Assembly: GCA_038246785.1 (NCBI GenBank)
Contig: JBBRVP010000009.1
Span: 37,084-101,083, forward strand
Length of the DNA: 64,000 bases
Reading direction: 5' to 3'
DNA from: JBBRVP01 sp038246785
Lineage (GTDB): Bacteria > Actinomycetota > Actinomycetes > Jiangellales > Jiangellaceae
In this document: positions 15,279 to 23,670 of the stretch, in pieces
Layout: every line of letters begins with the position of its first letter
Position numbering within the stretch: position 1 is the first letter of the stretch
The notes under the pieces: model-generated
The model's input: the letters and a program-made list of their open reading frames with translations, nothing else
Told to the model about the DNA's origin: nothing
Databases searched by the model: none
Position numbers and translations under genes: made by a program

Positions 15279-16969
15279 GCCACGTCCGGGTCGGTGAGCA
15301 CGTTGACGAGGTACGGCGCTCCGGCGTCGAGGCCGCGGCGCAACGCGGCACCCAGCTCGGCGGCCCGGGACACCGTCTCCCCACCGCCGCCCAGAGCGCG
15401 CACCACGCCGTCGTAGCGCGTGTCTGCACGCAGGTCCGCGGCCACGTCGTAGCCGTACAGCATCTGCATCGGGTGTTTCTCCAGGCCCCACCCGGCGTTG
15501 TTGCCCACGACGATGAGCACCGGGAGGTCGTGACGGACCAGGGTGTCCACGTCGAGCAGCGAGAGCCCGGCCGCGCCGTCGCCGAGCAGCAGCACGACCG
15601 GGCTGGACGGACGGGCCAGCCGGGCCGCGATGGCGGCGCCGAGGCCGGCGCCGAGGCAGCCGTACGGGCCGGGGTCGAGCCAGCAGCCGGGCCGAGCGGG
15701 CTCCACGAAGCGCCCGGCGAAGGAGACGAAGTCGCCCCCGTCGCCGATCACGACGGCGTCGTCGCCCAGCAGCGGGATCAGCTCGCCGTAGACGCGCGCA
15801 GGGTGCACCGGGTCGCTCTCGGCGGCGAGCAGGTCGCGGTCGCGGGCGAGCGCCGCGCCGGCGGTGTCGCGCAGCCCGGCGGACCACTCCGGCCATGCCG
15901 TACGGGTCGGCAAAGCCTCCCAGGCCTCCCGGACCCCGTCGAGGACGGCGGTCAGGTCACCGGCCGCCGCGCCGGTGAGACCGACGTGACCCGCGACCTG
16001 GCCGGGGCTGTCGGCCAGGTGGACCACCGGCGCCGGCGTGCGGGGCTCGCCGTCCGACCCCAGCCCGCCGCCGAAAACGCCGTACGCGAGCCGGAAGTCC
16101 AGCGGGGTGCCGACGACGACGACCAGGTCGCTGGCCGCGAACGCCGTGCCACGGGCGCGGTTGACCAGCTGCGGGTGCCCGCGGCGCATGACGCCCCGCC
16201 CCATGCCGTTGGTGATCGTGGGGACCCCGGCCGCCTCGACGAGCCGGCGCGCCGCGTCCTCGGCGCCGTCGGCCCAGACATCCGTGCCGAGGACGAGGAC
16301 CGGCCGCTCGGCGTGGCCGGGCAGCTCGGCCACCCGGCGTACGGACTCCGGGTCCGGGTCCTCGCGCGCCCGTCGCGGCACGGCGGGCAGCTCGACGCTG
16401 GCCCGCGAGAACAGCTCGTCGACCGGCACGTCGACGAAGGCCGGGCCGCGGTGCGGCGTCGTCGCCAGGGTGAGCGCGGCGTTCACGGTGCCGGCGATGG
16501 CGTCGACCCGCCCGGCGGTGGTGGCCGACTTCGTGACCGGTGCGAGCAGGGCGGGGTGGTCCAGCTCCTGCAGGGAGCCGCTGCCCCAGTTGTAGGCCGG
16601 TGCGCGACCGCCGAGCACGAGCACCGGAGCCCCGTTGAACCTCGCCTGCGTCACCGCGCTGATGCCGTTCGTGACCCCGGGGCCGGCTGTGAGCACCGCC
16701 AGGCCGGGACGGCGGGTCAGCTTGGCGGTGGCCTCGGCAGCGAACACAGCGGTCTGCTCGTGCCGGACGTCGACGATCGGCATCGCGGGCTCGCCCTTGA
16801 CCGCTGCGTCGTAGATCGGGAAGACATGGGCGCCGGACAGGGTGAACATCCGCTCCACGCCGTGCGCCCGGGCCACCTCGAGCGCGAGCTCGCCGCCGTG
16901 CCGCTCGCGCGGCCCGGCAGCGGTGCTCGGCGGGATCGTGGCGTCGGCGAACTCCGCGGCGGACTCCAT
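15251..16969 (-). CDS. ilvG: Thiamine-diphosphate enzyme, acetolactate synthase-like (IlvG type)
   Basis: The 572-residue protein has the three-domain ThDP fold. Glu71 in VDVRHEQTAVFAAEA is the expected cofactor-activating Glu. TAGPGVTNG is the Pyr-domain motif, and GDGAAGLSLLDVDTLVRHD followed by NNAGWG is the Mg-ThDP motif. Stretches such as HEQTA-FAAE, GCWLD-GP-GCLG and NNAGWGLEKHPM closely follow mycobacterial IlvG, an orphan acetolactate synthase homologue lacking its own small subunit gene. Its reaction there is not settled. It lies 82 bases downstream of a monocarboxylate symporter on the same strand, hinting at pyruvate or related 2-oxoacid use. Confidence 0.8.
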   Translation of the reverse strand: MESAAEFADATIPPSTAAGPRERHGGELALEVARAHGVERMFTLSGAHVFPIYDAAVKGEPAMPIVDVRHEQTAVFAAEATAKLTRRPGLAVLTAGPGVTNGISAVTQARFNGAPVLVLGGRAPAYNWGSGSLQELDHPALLAPVTKSATTAGRVDAIAGTVNAALTLATTPHRGPAFVDVPVDELFSRASVELPAVPRRAREDPDPESVRRVAELPGHAERPVLVLGTDVWADGAEDAARRLVEAAGVPTITNGMGRGVMRRGHPQLVNRARGTAFAASDLVVVVGTPLDFRLAYGVFGGGLGSDGEPRTPAPVVHLADSPGQVAGHVGLTGAAAGDLTAVLDGVREAWEALPTRTAWPEWSAGLRDTAGAALARDRDLLAAESDPVHPARVYGELIPLLGDDAVVIGDGGDFVSFAGRFVEPARPGCWLDPGPYGCLGAGLGAAIAARLARPSSPVVLLLGDGAAGLSLLDVDTLVRHDLPVLIVVGNNAGWGLEKHPMQMLYGYDVAADLRADTRYDGVVRALGGGGETVSRAAELGAALRRGLDAGAPYLVNVLTDPDVAYPRSTTGL

Positions 16970-17051
16970 GCCTGCGAACCTATCGGCGAGATCCTCGAGT
17001 CGATCACGGGATCGACTGCTGCTGGTAGGGCTGGGTGCCCGGTGCCGCCGG

Positions 17052-18743
17052 TCAGCGGGGGGTCAGCCCGGCCGGCTCGCCCGGCCCACCGGCGTCGGGC
17101 AGGTCTGCCACCCGCGGGTCGCCGGCGTCGGCCAGGTAGTCGCCGCGCTCGGTGGCGTCGCGCCCGGACGGCACGTGTGCTGCCCGGAGCAGGAGCGTGA
17201 CGAGCACCGCGACGACGACGTTGATGGCGAACGCCGTAAGCGCGATGTAGCCGGTCTGTCCGAGGAACGGGACGTCGGCGACCGCACCACCGAAGTGCTT
17301 GCCGGTCAGCGGGTTGATCACGCGGTAGGCGCTCACCGTGCCGTACACCATCGCCACCGCCCAGCCGCAAAGCAGCGCCCAGCGGTGGAACCATCGGGTG
17401 TAGAGCCCGAAGACGATCGTGGGAAAGGTCTGCAGGATCCAGATGCCGCCGAGCAGCTGGAAGTTCAGCGCCAGCGTCTTGTCGAGCAGCAGCACGAACA
17501 GCAGCGCGCCGAACTTGACCACCAGTGAGGCCACCTTCGAGACCGCCGCCTCCTGAGCCGGCGTGGCCTCCGGCCGGATCCACTCGCGGTAGACGTTGCG
17601 GGTGAACAGGTTCGCCGCCGCGATCGACATGATGGCGGCCGGGACCAGCGCCCCGATCGCGATGGCGGCGAACGCGACGCCGGCGAACCAGCTGGGAAAG
17701 AAGTCCTCGAACAGCTGCGGCACCACCAGCTGCGGGTTGGGCTGCCCGTCCAGTCCGATCGGCTTGGTCCCGGCGGCGATGGCGACGAAGCCGAGCAGCG
17801 CCAGCAAGCCGAGCAGGAAGGAGTACGCGGGCAGGATCGAGGCGTTGCGCCGGATGACGTTGCGACGACCGCTCGACAGCACCGCGGTGATCGAGTGCGG
17901 GTACATGAACAGCGCCATCGCCGAACCGAGCGCGAGCGTCGCGTAGGGCCAGAAGCCGGCCGGCCCCGGGATGAACACCCCGGTGGGCTTGCCCGTGGCC
18001 GGGTTGGGTGCGCTGAACTTCTCCTTCGCCGCACCGAAGATGACATCGGCTCCGCCGAGCTTGATCGGCAGGTAGATGATCGCGACGATGATGACGAGGT
18101 AGATCAGCGTGTCCTTGACGAAGGCGATCATCGCCGGCGCGCGCAACCCCGACGAGTAGGTGTAGGCCGCGAGGACGGCGAAGGCGACGAACAGGGGCAG
18201 GTCCCGAGCCAGCCAGTTGTCGCTGCCGCCGACGCCCATGACCTCGAGCACGGCCTGGATGCCGACCAGCTGCAGGGCGATGTAGGGCATCGTGGCCAGG
18301 ATGCCGGTGACGGCGACCGCCAGGCTCAGGTAGCGGGAGTCGTAGCGCCCGCGCACGAAGTCCGCCGGCGTGACGTAGCCGTGCCGGTGCGACACCGACC
18401 ACAGCCGGGCCATGAAGATGAAGATGATCGGGTAGACGACGATCGTGTAGGGCACCGCGAAGAAGCCGGCGACGGCGCCGGCGGAGAACATCGCCGCCGG
18501 CACGGCGATGAAGGTGTACGCGGTGTAGAGGTCGCCGCCGAGCAGGAACCAGGTGATCCACGTGCCGAAGCTTCGACCGCCGAGGCCCCACTCGTCGAGC
18601 GAGGCCAGCCCGGCTCCGCGTCGCCACCGGGCAGCCCGGAACCCGAGCACGGTGACCGCGAGGAACAGCACGATGACCACGGTCAGTGCGACGACGTTGA
18701 CGCCCCCCGGCGCGGAGTCCTGCGCGTGCAGCCCGGCGCTCAC
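17052..18743 (-). CDS. Sodium:solute symporter family monocarboxylate transporter (MctP/MctC-like)
   Basis: A 563-residue protein with about 13 membrane helices of the SSS family. The N-terminus after helix 1 reads LDEWGLGGRSFGTWITWFLLGGD, followed by YTAYTFIAVPAAMFSAG, typical of the monocarboxylate subgroup (acetate, pyruvate, propionate) rather than of proline or glucose carriers. FMYPHSITAVLSS is another subgroup motif. The hydrophilic tail after about 530 is acidic. The GTG start at 18743 overlaps the stop of a DUF3311 gene (GTGA), the standard small partner of these transporters. Confidence 0.85.
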   Translation of the reverse strand: MSAGLHAQDSAPGGVNVVALTVVIVLFLAVTVLGFRAARWRRGAGLASLDEWGLGGRSFGTWITWFLLGGDLYTAYTFIAVPAAMFSAGAVAGFFAVPYTIVVYPIIFIFMARLWSVSHRHGYVTPADFVRGRYDSRYLSLAVAVTGILATMPYIALQLVGIQAVLEVMGVGGSDNWLARDLPLFVAFAVLAAYTYSSGLRAPAMIAFVKDTLIYLVIIVAIIYLPIKLGGADVIFGAAKEKFSAPNPATGKPTGVFIPGPAGFWPYATLALGSAMALFMYPHSITAVLSSGRRNVIRRNASILPAYSFLLGLLALLGFVAIAAGTKPIGLDGQPNPQLVVPQLFEDFFPSWFAGVAFAAIAIGALVPAAIMSIAAANLFTRNVYREWIRPEATPAQEAAVSKVASLVVKFGALLFVLLLDKTLALNFQLLGGIWILQTFPTIVFGLYTRWFHRWALLCGWAVAMVYGTVSAYRVINPLTGKHFGGAVADVPFLGQTGYIALTAFAINVVVAVLVTLLLRAAHVPSGRDATERGDYLADAGDPRVADLPDAGGPGEPAGLTPR

Positions 18744-19006
18744 GAGGATGCCCGCCGATCGGCTGCCTCCCGGCGGCGCCGGGACTCCTCACCGAGGACG
18801 AGCCGGTAGGCGAGGTAGGTCGTGCCGGCGGCGAGGAACACCCAGCCGAGCTGGTACCAGTAGAAGAACGGGAAGCCGGCCAGCACCGGGCCCTCCCTGG
18901 CATAGGAGGAGACCCACATGAGTGCGACGATCGGCAGCGCCAGCAGGACCCCGGCGGCGACGAAGGGGCCCTTGCGGGCGGGAGGCAGGGCTTTGGGATC
19001 GACCAT
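18740..19006 (-). CDS. DUF3311 small membrane subunit of the symporter
   Basis: The ATG at 19006 (MVDPKALPP) is preferred because GAGGAGG lies about nine bases upstream. Further upstream codons give an implausible leader. The 88-residue protein has two helices (VAAGVLLALPIVALMWVSSY and FFYWYQLGWVFLAAGTTYLAY regions) and a basic tail. DUF3311 proteins sit beside MctP-type symporters and are thought to be accessory subunits, as here with a 4-base overlap. Confidence 0.85.
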   Translation of the reverse strand: MVDPKALPPARKGPFVAAGVLLALPIVALMWVSSYAREGPVLAGFPFFYWYQLGWVFLAAGTTYLAYRLVLGEESRRRREAADRRASS

Positions 19007-19168
19007 GTCCACGACCTCCTCGCAGACAGCCGGGCGCCGGCCGGTCCGGACGCCGGCGCAGAGGGTACTCCGCGGTGCCCGTTTCACCCAGAGGGACGGG
19101 CAAAGGATGTGGTGGGCGACATCGGAGTCCTGGGCGGGCTTGGGACGCCCAGGGGAGTGGCCCCTGCT

Positions 19169-20041
19169 TCAGGCTTGGCGCAGCGCGTAGGGCGCCGACC
19201 GGCGGAGCAGGCCCTGCACCGCGATGAGCATGTCCCCGCGCACGGCGGGCGCCCGCCACGGCTCCGCCGAGACCGCCTGGGTCGCAGTCCGGTCGACACC
19301 GAGCAGTAGCTGCAAGTGCAGCGCGCGCAGGTAGCCGGAGACGTTGCTCGGCTGCGGCGCGAACGGGTCGAAGCGACCACCGAAGGGCGCTGCCAGCCGT
19401 TCCAGCCATGTCTCGCAGGTGTCGGCGGCGACGAGGTCGCGATGCAGGATCGACATGGTCGCGAGGGCGATCCGGTCGTCCTCGCCGTGGCTCCACCGGT
19501 GCCGGGTCGGCGCGAGCAGCCGCTCGGCGAGCACGTCGAGGAGCACCGCGAGCTCGCCGGCACCCAGGTGGCGGCTCGCCGCGAGCGAACCCATGAGGTC
19601 GGCTCCGTGCGCCACGGCGTGGATCCAACCCACGCGCGCCTCCCAGCCGCGCAGGTCGCGCTCCGCGACGTACCACGACATGCCCCGATCGGCCCAGGCG
19701 ACCACCTGCTGCGGGTGCAGCAGGTGCACGGTGTTGTCCCGACGGACGACGTCGGCGAGCACGAGCGCGGAGAACGACCGGCGGAGCACCGAGTCGGTGC
19801 CGTCGTCGCCGAGACCCTGGCGCAGCGCGTGCGCGAGCCCGTCACCGAGGCCGGGGAGCAGGTCGTCGTAGACCCCCTCGCCGATCCAGGCGGCGAGCAC
19901 CCCGTAGGCGAGGTCGTCGCGCACGTGACGGTCGGGTTGGCCGAGCATGGCGACCAGCTCGGTCGTCAGCTCGTCGAGCGGTGCCTCCGACGGGACCCGG
20001 CACCCGTCCTCGACCACCGACTCCCAGAACGACGTGCGCAC
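19169..20041 (-). CDS. DUF2785 domain protein
   Basis: The GTG at 20041 (VRTSFWESVV) with GGAAGGATGG upstream gives 290 residues. It is an all-helical soluble protein with the DUF2785 hallmarks: RDDLAYGVLAAWI, FSALVLADVVRRDN, GWIHAVAHGADLMGSLA and RALHLQLLLGVDR. The conserved His-rich GWIHA-AHGAD segment could be functional, but no activity is known. It is divergent from pdtaS with about 75 bases between starts. Confidence 0.8.
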   Translation of the reverse strand: MRTSFWESVVEDGCRVPSEAPLDELTTELVAMLGQPDRHVRDDLAYGVLAAWIGEGVYDDLLPGLGDGLAHALRQGLGDDGTDSVLRRSFSALVLADVVRRDNTVHLLHPQQVVAWADRGMSWYVAERDLRGWEARVGWIHAVAHGADLMGSLAASRHLGAGELAVLLDVLAERLLAPTRHRWSHGEDDRIALATMSILHRDLVAADTCETWLERLAAPFGGRFDPFAPQPSNVSGYLRALHLQLLLGVDRTATQAVSAEPWRAPAVRGDMLIAVQGLLRRSAPYALRQA

Positions 20042-20116
20042 GGGCCCATCCTTCCATCCTGCGGACAGCGTGCGAGGGCCCCGGGACGGCACCGCCCGCG
20101 CGTTACCCTCCGATCC

Positions 20117-21586
20117 GTGCCGTCCCTCGTCGACGTCGTCCGCGAGCACACCGACCTCGACGAGGCGGAGCTGGAGTGGCTGCACATGCTGCTCGCCGAC
20201 TGGCAGCTGCTCGCCGACCTGTCCTTCGCCGACCTCGTCCTCTACGTGCCCGACCGCGACGGCGCCGGCTTCCACGTGGCCGCGCAGATGCGGCCCACGA
20301 CGGGTCCCACCGCGCTCACCGAGGACCTGGTCGGCACCTCGCTGCCGCGCGGTCGCCGGCCCATGATTGACCGGGCGTACGACTCGGGGCGCATCTGCCG
20401 CGACGGCGACCCGGAATGGCGGGACGACGTCCCGGTGCGGGAGGAGACGATCCCGGTACGCCGGAACGACCGGCTCGTCGGCGTCGTCGCCCGCACGACA
20501 AACCTCGTCGCGGTGCGCATGCCCAGCCGCCTGGAGCTGACCTACCTCGACGCTGCCGCGCTGCTGTCTCGGATGCTGGCCGAGGGGAGGTTCCCGAAGC
20601 CGGGGACCAATCTCGGCCGGCGCGGGGCCCCGCGGGTCGGCGACGGCATGGTGCACGTCGACGCCGACGGCGTGGTGCTCTTCGCCAGCCCCAACGCGCT
20701 GTCGGCCTACCGCCGGCTCGGGTTGGCCGCCGACCTCGTCGGGCGCCGGCTGGGTCAGGTGACGACCGAGCTCGCGCCCGAGGCGGGGCGCACCGACGAG
20801 GCGCTGGCCACCGTCGTTGCCGGGCGCGCGCACCGCCGCACCGAGGTGGAGGCCAACGGCGTCGTCGTCACCCTGCGCGCGATCCCGCTCGACCCGGGCG
20901 GCACCCACGTCGGCGCCGTGGTACTCGTCCGCGACGTGACCGAGGTGCGCCGTCGCGAACGTGAGCTGCTGAGCAGGGAGGCGACGATCCGGGAGATCCA
21001 TCACCGGGTCAAGAACAATCTGCAGACCGTCGCCGCACTGCTGCGGCTCCAGGGCCGGCGCGTGGTCGAGACGGAGGCGCGCGAGGCGCTGGAGGAAGCC
21101 GTGCGACGGGTAGCGACCATCGCGCTGGTCCACGAGACGCTGTCGCGAACCGTCGACGACACGGTCGACTTCGACGAGGTGGCCGACCGTCTGCTCGGCA
21201 GCGTGGCCGAGGTCACGGTGGCCGAGAGCCGGGTCGCGACCTGCCGCACCGGCAACTTCGGGGTGCTGGGCGCCGACGTCGCCACCCCGCTCGCGATGGC
21301 GCTTAACGAGCTCCTGCAGAACGCGGTGGAGCACGGCACCGCAGACGCGCACGGCCACGTCGAGCTGTGCGTCGAGCGCCGGGAGGCCGAGCTGGAAGTC
21401 CGCGTGGAGGACGACGGTGCGGGCCTGCCCGTGGGGGTGGACGCCCGGCGCGGCGGTCGGCTCGGGCTGCAGATCGTGCGGGCCCTGGTCGGCGAGCTGG
21501 GCGGCCGGCTCGAGCTGGTGCCCCGCGTCGAGGGCGGGACCGCAGCCGTGCTGCTGGTGCCTGTCGCGACGATGCCCTCGCCGTGA
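20117..21586 (+). CDS. pdtaS: Sensor histidine kinase of the PdtaS family
   Basis: The GTG at 20117 gives 489 residues without membrane helices, so this is a cytosolic kinase. An N-terminal GAF-like domain covers about 1-150, a PAS domain about 175-275 and a HisKA_2 dimerisation helix about 290-360. The phosphoacceptor is His295 or His296 in IREIHHRVKNNLQTVAALLR. The ATPase domain shows NELLQNAVEHG and EDDGAGLP. In mycobacteria PdtaS phosphorylates the ANTAR antiterminator PdtaR and senses copper and nitric oxide. The location beside whiB1 is conserved. No PdtaR gene is in the window. Confidence 0.9.
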   Translation: MPSLVDVVREHTDLDEAELEWLHMLLADWQLLADLSFADLVLYVPDRDGAGFHVAAQMRPTTGPTALTEDLVGTSLPRGRRPMIDRAYDSGRICRDGDPEWRDDVPVREETIPVRRNDRLVGVVARTTNLVAVRMPSRLELTYLDAAALLSRMLAEGRFPKPGTNLGRRGAPRVGDGMVHVDADGVVLFASPNALSAYRRLGLAADLVGRRLGQVTTELAPEAGRTDEALATVVAGRAHRRTEVEANGVVVTLRAIPLDPGGTHVGAVVLVRDVTEVRRRERELLSREATIREIHHRVKNNLQTVAALLRLQGRRVVETEAREALEEAVRRVATIALVHETLSRTVDDTVDFDEVADRLLGSVAEVTVAESRVATCRTGNFGVLGADVATPLAMALNELLQNAVEHGTADAHGHVELCVERREAELEVRVEDDGAGLPVGVDARRGGRLGLQIVRALVGELGGRLELVPRVEGGTAAVLLVPVATMPSP

Positions 21587-21700
21587 GAGCCGGCGCCCGT
21601 CCCTTTCCACGCCCGTCCCGGCGGCACGCGGACCCGCCCCGGCGGCACAGCTGGGCCGGGGCGGGGTGAACGGGGCGGTGTCGTCTGGGTGGGGCCGTCC

Positions 21701-21952
21701 TCAGAGGCTGCGCGCCCGCGCGCGGGCGTTGCGGCGCTTCAACGCCCGGCGCTCGTCCTCGCTGAGGCCACCCCATACGCCGGCGTCCTGGCCGCTCTCC
21801 AGCGCCCAGGTCAAACAGTCCTCCCGGACGTCGCATCGCCGGCAGACCGCCTTGGCCTCCTCGATCTGCAGCAGCGCCGGTCCGGTGTTGCCGATCGGGA
21901 AGAACAACTCTGGGTCCTCGTCACGGCAGGCGGCACGGTGTCGCCAGTCCAT
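21701..21952 (-). CDS. whiB1: WhiB1-type [4Fe-4S] transcriptional regulator
   Basis: The 83-residue protein has the four cluster cysteines C9, C37, C40 and C46 (CRRC then DVREDC), the GVWGG turn at 58-62, and a basic DNA-binding tail RALKRRNARARARSL. WhiB1 is nitric oxide-sensitive, binds region 4 of the primary sigma factor and is essential in mycobacteria. AAGGAG lies upstream of the ATG. A CRP-like operator sits about 70 bases upstream, as whiB1 is CRP-controlled in M. tuberculosis, and a terminator separates it from the upstream kinase gene. Confidence 0.93.
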   Translation of the reverse strand: MDWRHRAACRDEDPELFFPIGNTGPALLQIEEAKAVCRRCDVREDCLTWALESGQDAGVWGGLSEDERRALKRRNARARARSL

Positions 21953-22019
21953 GAGGGCATCTCCTTCGCACGTGACGCGCGGAGCTTCCCGGAATCGTCC
22001 GGGTCCGTCCGTGGCGCCT

Positions 22020-22035
22020 TGTGAACCGATTCACG
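22020..22035. promoter_or_regulatory. CRP/GlxR-like operator upstream of whiB1
   Basis: TGTGAACCGATTCACG fits TGTGA-N6-TCAC(A/G), the CRP/FNR-family consensus. It is embedded in the longer near-palindrome CTTGTGAACCGATTCACGAG and lies about 68-84 bases upstream of the whiB1 ATG. Confidence 0.6.
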
Positions 22036-22046
22036 AGTTGCGGCCG

Positions 22047-22074
22047 AACAAAGCGCCGACCTCTTCGTCGGCGC
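22047..22074 (-). terminator. Factor-independent terminator downstream of the diacylglycerol kinase gene
   Basis: Read on the minus strand, GCGCCGAC-GAAGAG-GTCGGCGC forms an 8-bp perfect stem with a 6-base loop, followed by TTTGTT. It would stop transcripts from the kinase gene before whiB1. Confidence 0.75.
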
Positions 22075-22274
22075 CCCCGTGCGCCTTGTAACCCCCGATG
22101 GGGCCACGCGGACGCACATCCCGACGAGGGTGACAAACTCGCGACCTCCGCACAAGGGGTATCCCACTGACGATCCCCCGATGGCGCCGTCGCCTCCGTC
22201 ACAGTCTCGGGGAGCTGGTCCGCCGTGCTGCCGTCGGGCCGGCCCGGTGGCGCGGTGCTGCCCCGACGGTCCGC

Positions 22275-23198
22275 TTACGCGACGACGCTGAGCGCCTGCG
22301 GCTCGGAGGTGAACTCCACGGCTGCGCGCCTGCCCAGGAAGTCGCCGTCGAGCTGGAACGGGAGGGGGGCCTCGGCCCGCAGTGAGAACGCCGCCGCGTC
22401 GTGCACGTGCACGACGTCGCGCCCGCGCGGCCCGTCGGGGCGACCGAGCACCACGTCCGCGACGTGACGGCCGGTGCTCAGGGGCCGCAGCGAGGTGACC
22501 GCGAACACGTCCAGTCCGGTGTCGAACGAGGCGTGCGGCGAGGGCACCAGCCCGTGCGGGCCGAGGTAGGTCCAGGGCGCGCAGTTGGAGACCATGGCCA
22601 ACCGCAGGCCGGCGACCGGCCCCAGACCGGGTCGCTCCAGGGTCATCGTCGAGTGTCGGTCGGGGCGACGCAGGTAGGTCCGCAAAGCAGTCCGCGCGTA
22701 CAGCGCGACGCTCGAACGGCGCCCACGCGACCGGTGCTCCTCGACGACGCGGACGACCTCGGCGTCGAAGCCGAGCCCAGCAGTGAAGGTGAACCAGCGG
22801 TCGTCGGCCCGGCCGAGCCCGATCCGGCGGCGGGCGCCTCGGCGGAGCGCGTCGAGCAGCCACCCGGTGGCCTCGACGCTGTCCGGTGGCATCCCCAGGT
22901 TGCGGGCGAGCACGTTGGTGCTGCCGCCCGGGACGACGGCGAGGGCGGGCACGTCCTCGCCGGTCCCGTCGGCCAGCAGCCCGTTGACGGTCTCATTGAC
23001 GGTCCCGTCGCCGCCGAGGACGATCACCAGGTCCAGCGCGTCGGCGCGGGCCTGCCCGGCGAGCTCCATGGCGTGGTTGCGGTGCTGCGTCGTGGCCACG
23101 TCGATCTTGAGGTCGTGGCCCAGCGCGTTGACGATGACGTCGAGGGTGCGTGTCGTGGTGGTCGTCGCCGTGGGGTTGACGATCACGAGGGCGCGCAT
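22275..23198 (-). CDS. Diacylglycerol kinase-like lipid kinase
   Basis: The 307-residue protein begins with a phosphate-binding strand ALVIVNPTA and carries the nucleotide motif VIVLGGDGTVNETVNGL near residues 58-74, then PGGSTNVLARNLGMP. The C-terminal beta-sandwich ends with FQLDGDFLG, typical of DgkB/YegS-like kinases that phosphorylate diacylglycerol or related lipids. A Thr-rich segment TATTTTTR follows the first strand. Cofactor use is presumed Mg-ATP. It stands alone, divergent from the small membrane gene. Confidence 0.85.
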   Translation of the reverse strand: MRALVIVNPTATTTTTRTLDVIVNALGHDLKIDVATTQHRNHAMELAGQARADALDLVIVLGGDGTVNETVNGLLADGTGEDVPALAVVPGGSTNVLARNLGMPPDSVEATGWLLDALRRGARRRIGLGRADDRWFTFTAGLGFDAEVVRVVEEHRSRGRRSSVALYARTALRTYLRRPDRHSTMTLERPGLGPVAGLRLAMVSNCAPWTYLGPHGLVPSPHASFDTGLDVFAVTSLRPLSTGRHVADVVLGRPDGPRGRDVVHVHDAAAFSLRAEAPLPFQLDGDFLGRRAAVEFTSEPQALSVVA

Positions 23199-23233
23199 GG
23201 AGGCAGGGTAGTGCCGGGCTACGGTTGCCCTCC

Positions 23234-23644
23234 GTGAGCGATGACCCGGCGGCTCACGAGGCGGTCGCCGCCACTCGGCCCCGGGGCCTGCTCACCGCTG
23301 CGGCGGTGACGGGTGCTGAGGGGGTGGCCCTGACCGGGTTCGGGGCCTGGTTGGCGTACGAGACCGTCGTCGCCAAGGCGTCGAACGAACGGGTCGCCAC
23401 GGGGTCCGCTGTCTACTTCCTCGTGCTCGGCCCGCTCGTGCTGCTCGTCGCCGCCGCGCTGTGGCGGCGGCGGGGCTGGGCCAGCGGTGCCGCCCTGTTC
23501 GTCCAGCTCCTCGCCGTCCCGGTCGCCGTGTCGATGTGGCAGGAAGGTTTCGTCGCCGGTGCCGTGCCGCTGCTCGCCGCCGCCGCGGCCGCGGCCTTCG
23601 GTCTGCTGCAGCCGACGACCAGGCACGCGCTCGGCCGCGAGTGA
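23234..23644 (+). CDS. Small integral membrane protein, unrecognised
   Basis: From the GTG at 23234 the product has 136 residues with four hydrophobic segments (LLTAAAVTGAEGVALTGFGAWL, YFLVLGPLVLLVAAALW, LFVQLLAVPVAVSMWQEG-like and VPLLAAAAAAAFGLLQP regions). The layout resembles many actinobacterial four-helix proteins, and no motif points to a function. Start codons of this gene and the kinase gene are 35 bases apart, so they probably share a promoter region. Confidence 0.65.
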   Translation: MSDDPAAHEAVAATRPRGLLTAAAVTGAEGVALTGFGAWLAYETVVAKASNERVATGSAVYFLVLGPLVLLVAAALWRRRGWASGAALFVQLLAVPVAVSMWQEGFVAGAVPLLAAAAAAAFGLLQPTTRHALGRE

Positions 23645-23670
23645 GGGGGCCGCCGTGCGTGGGCGCTCGC

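Larger units (their letters stand above)
21953..22274. other. whiB1 control region
   Basis: 322 bases between whiB1 and the diacylglycerol-kinase-like gene. It contains the CRP-like operator at 22020-22035, a factor-independent terminator at 22047-22074 on the minus strand, and a long untranslated leader. I see no open frame of note. Confidence 0.7.
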
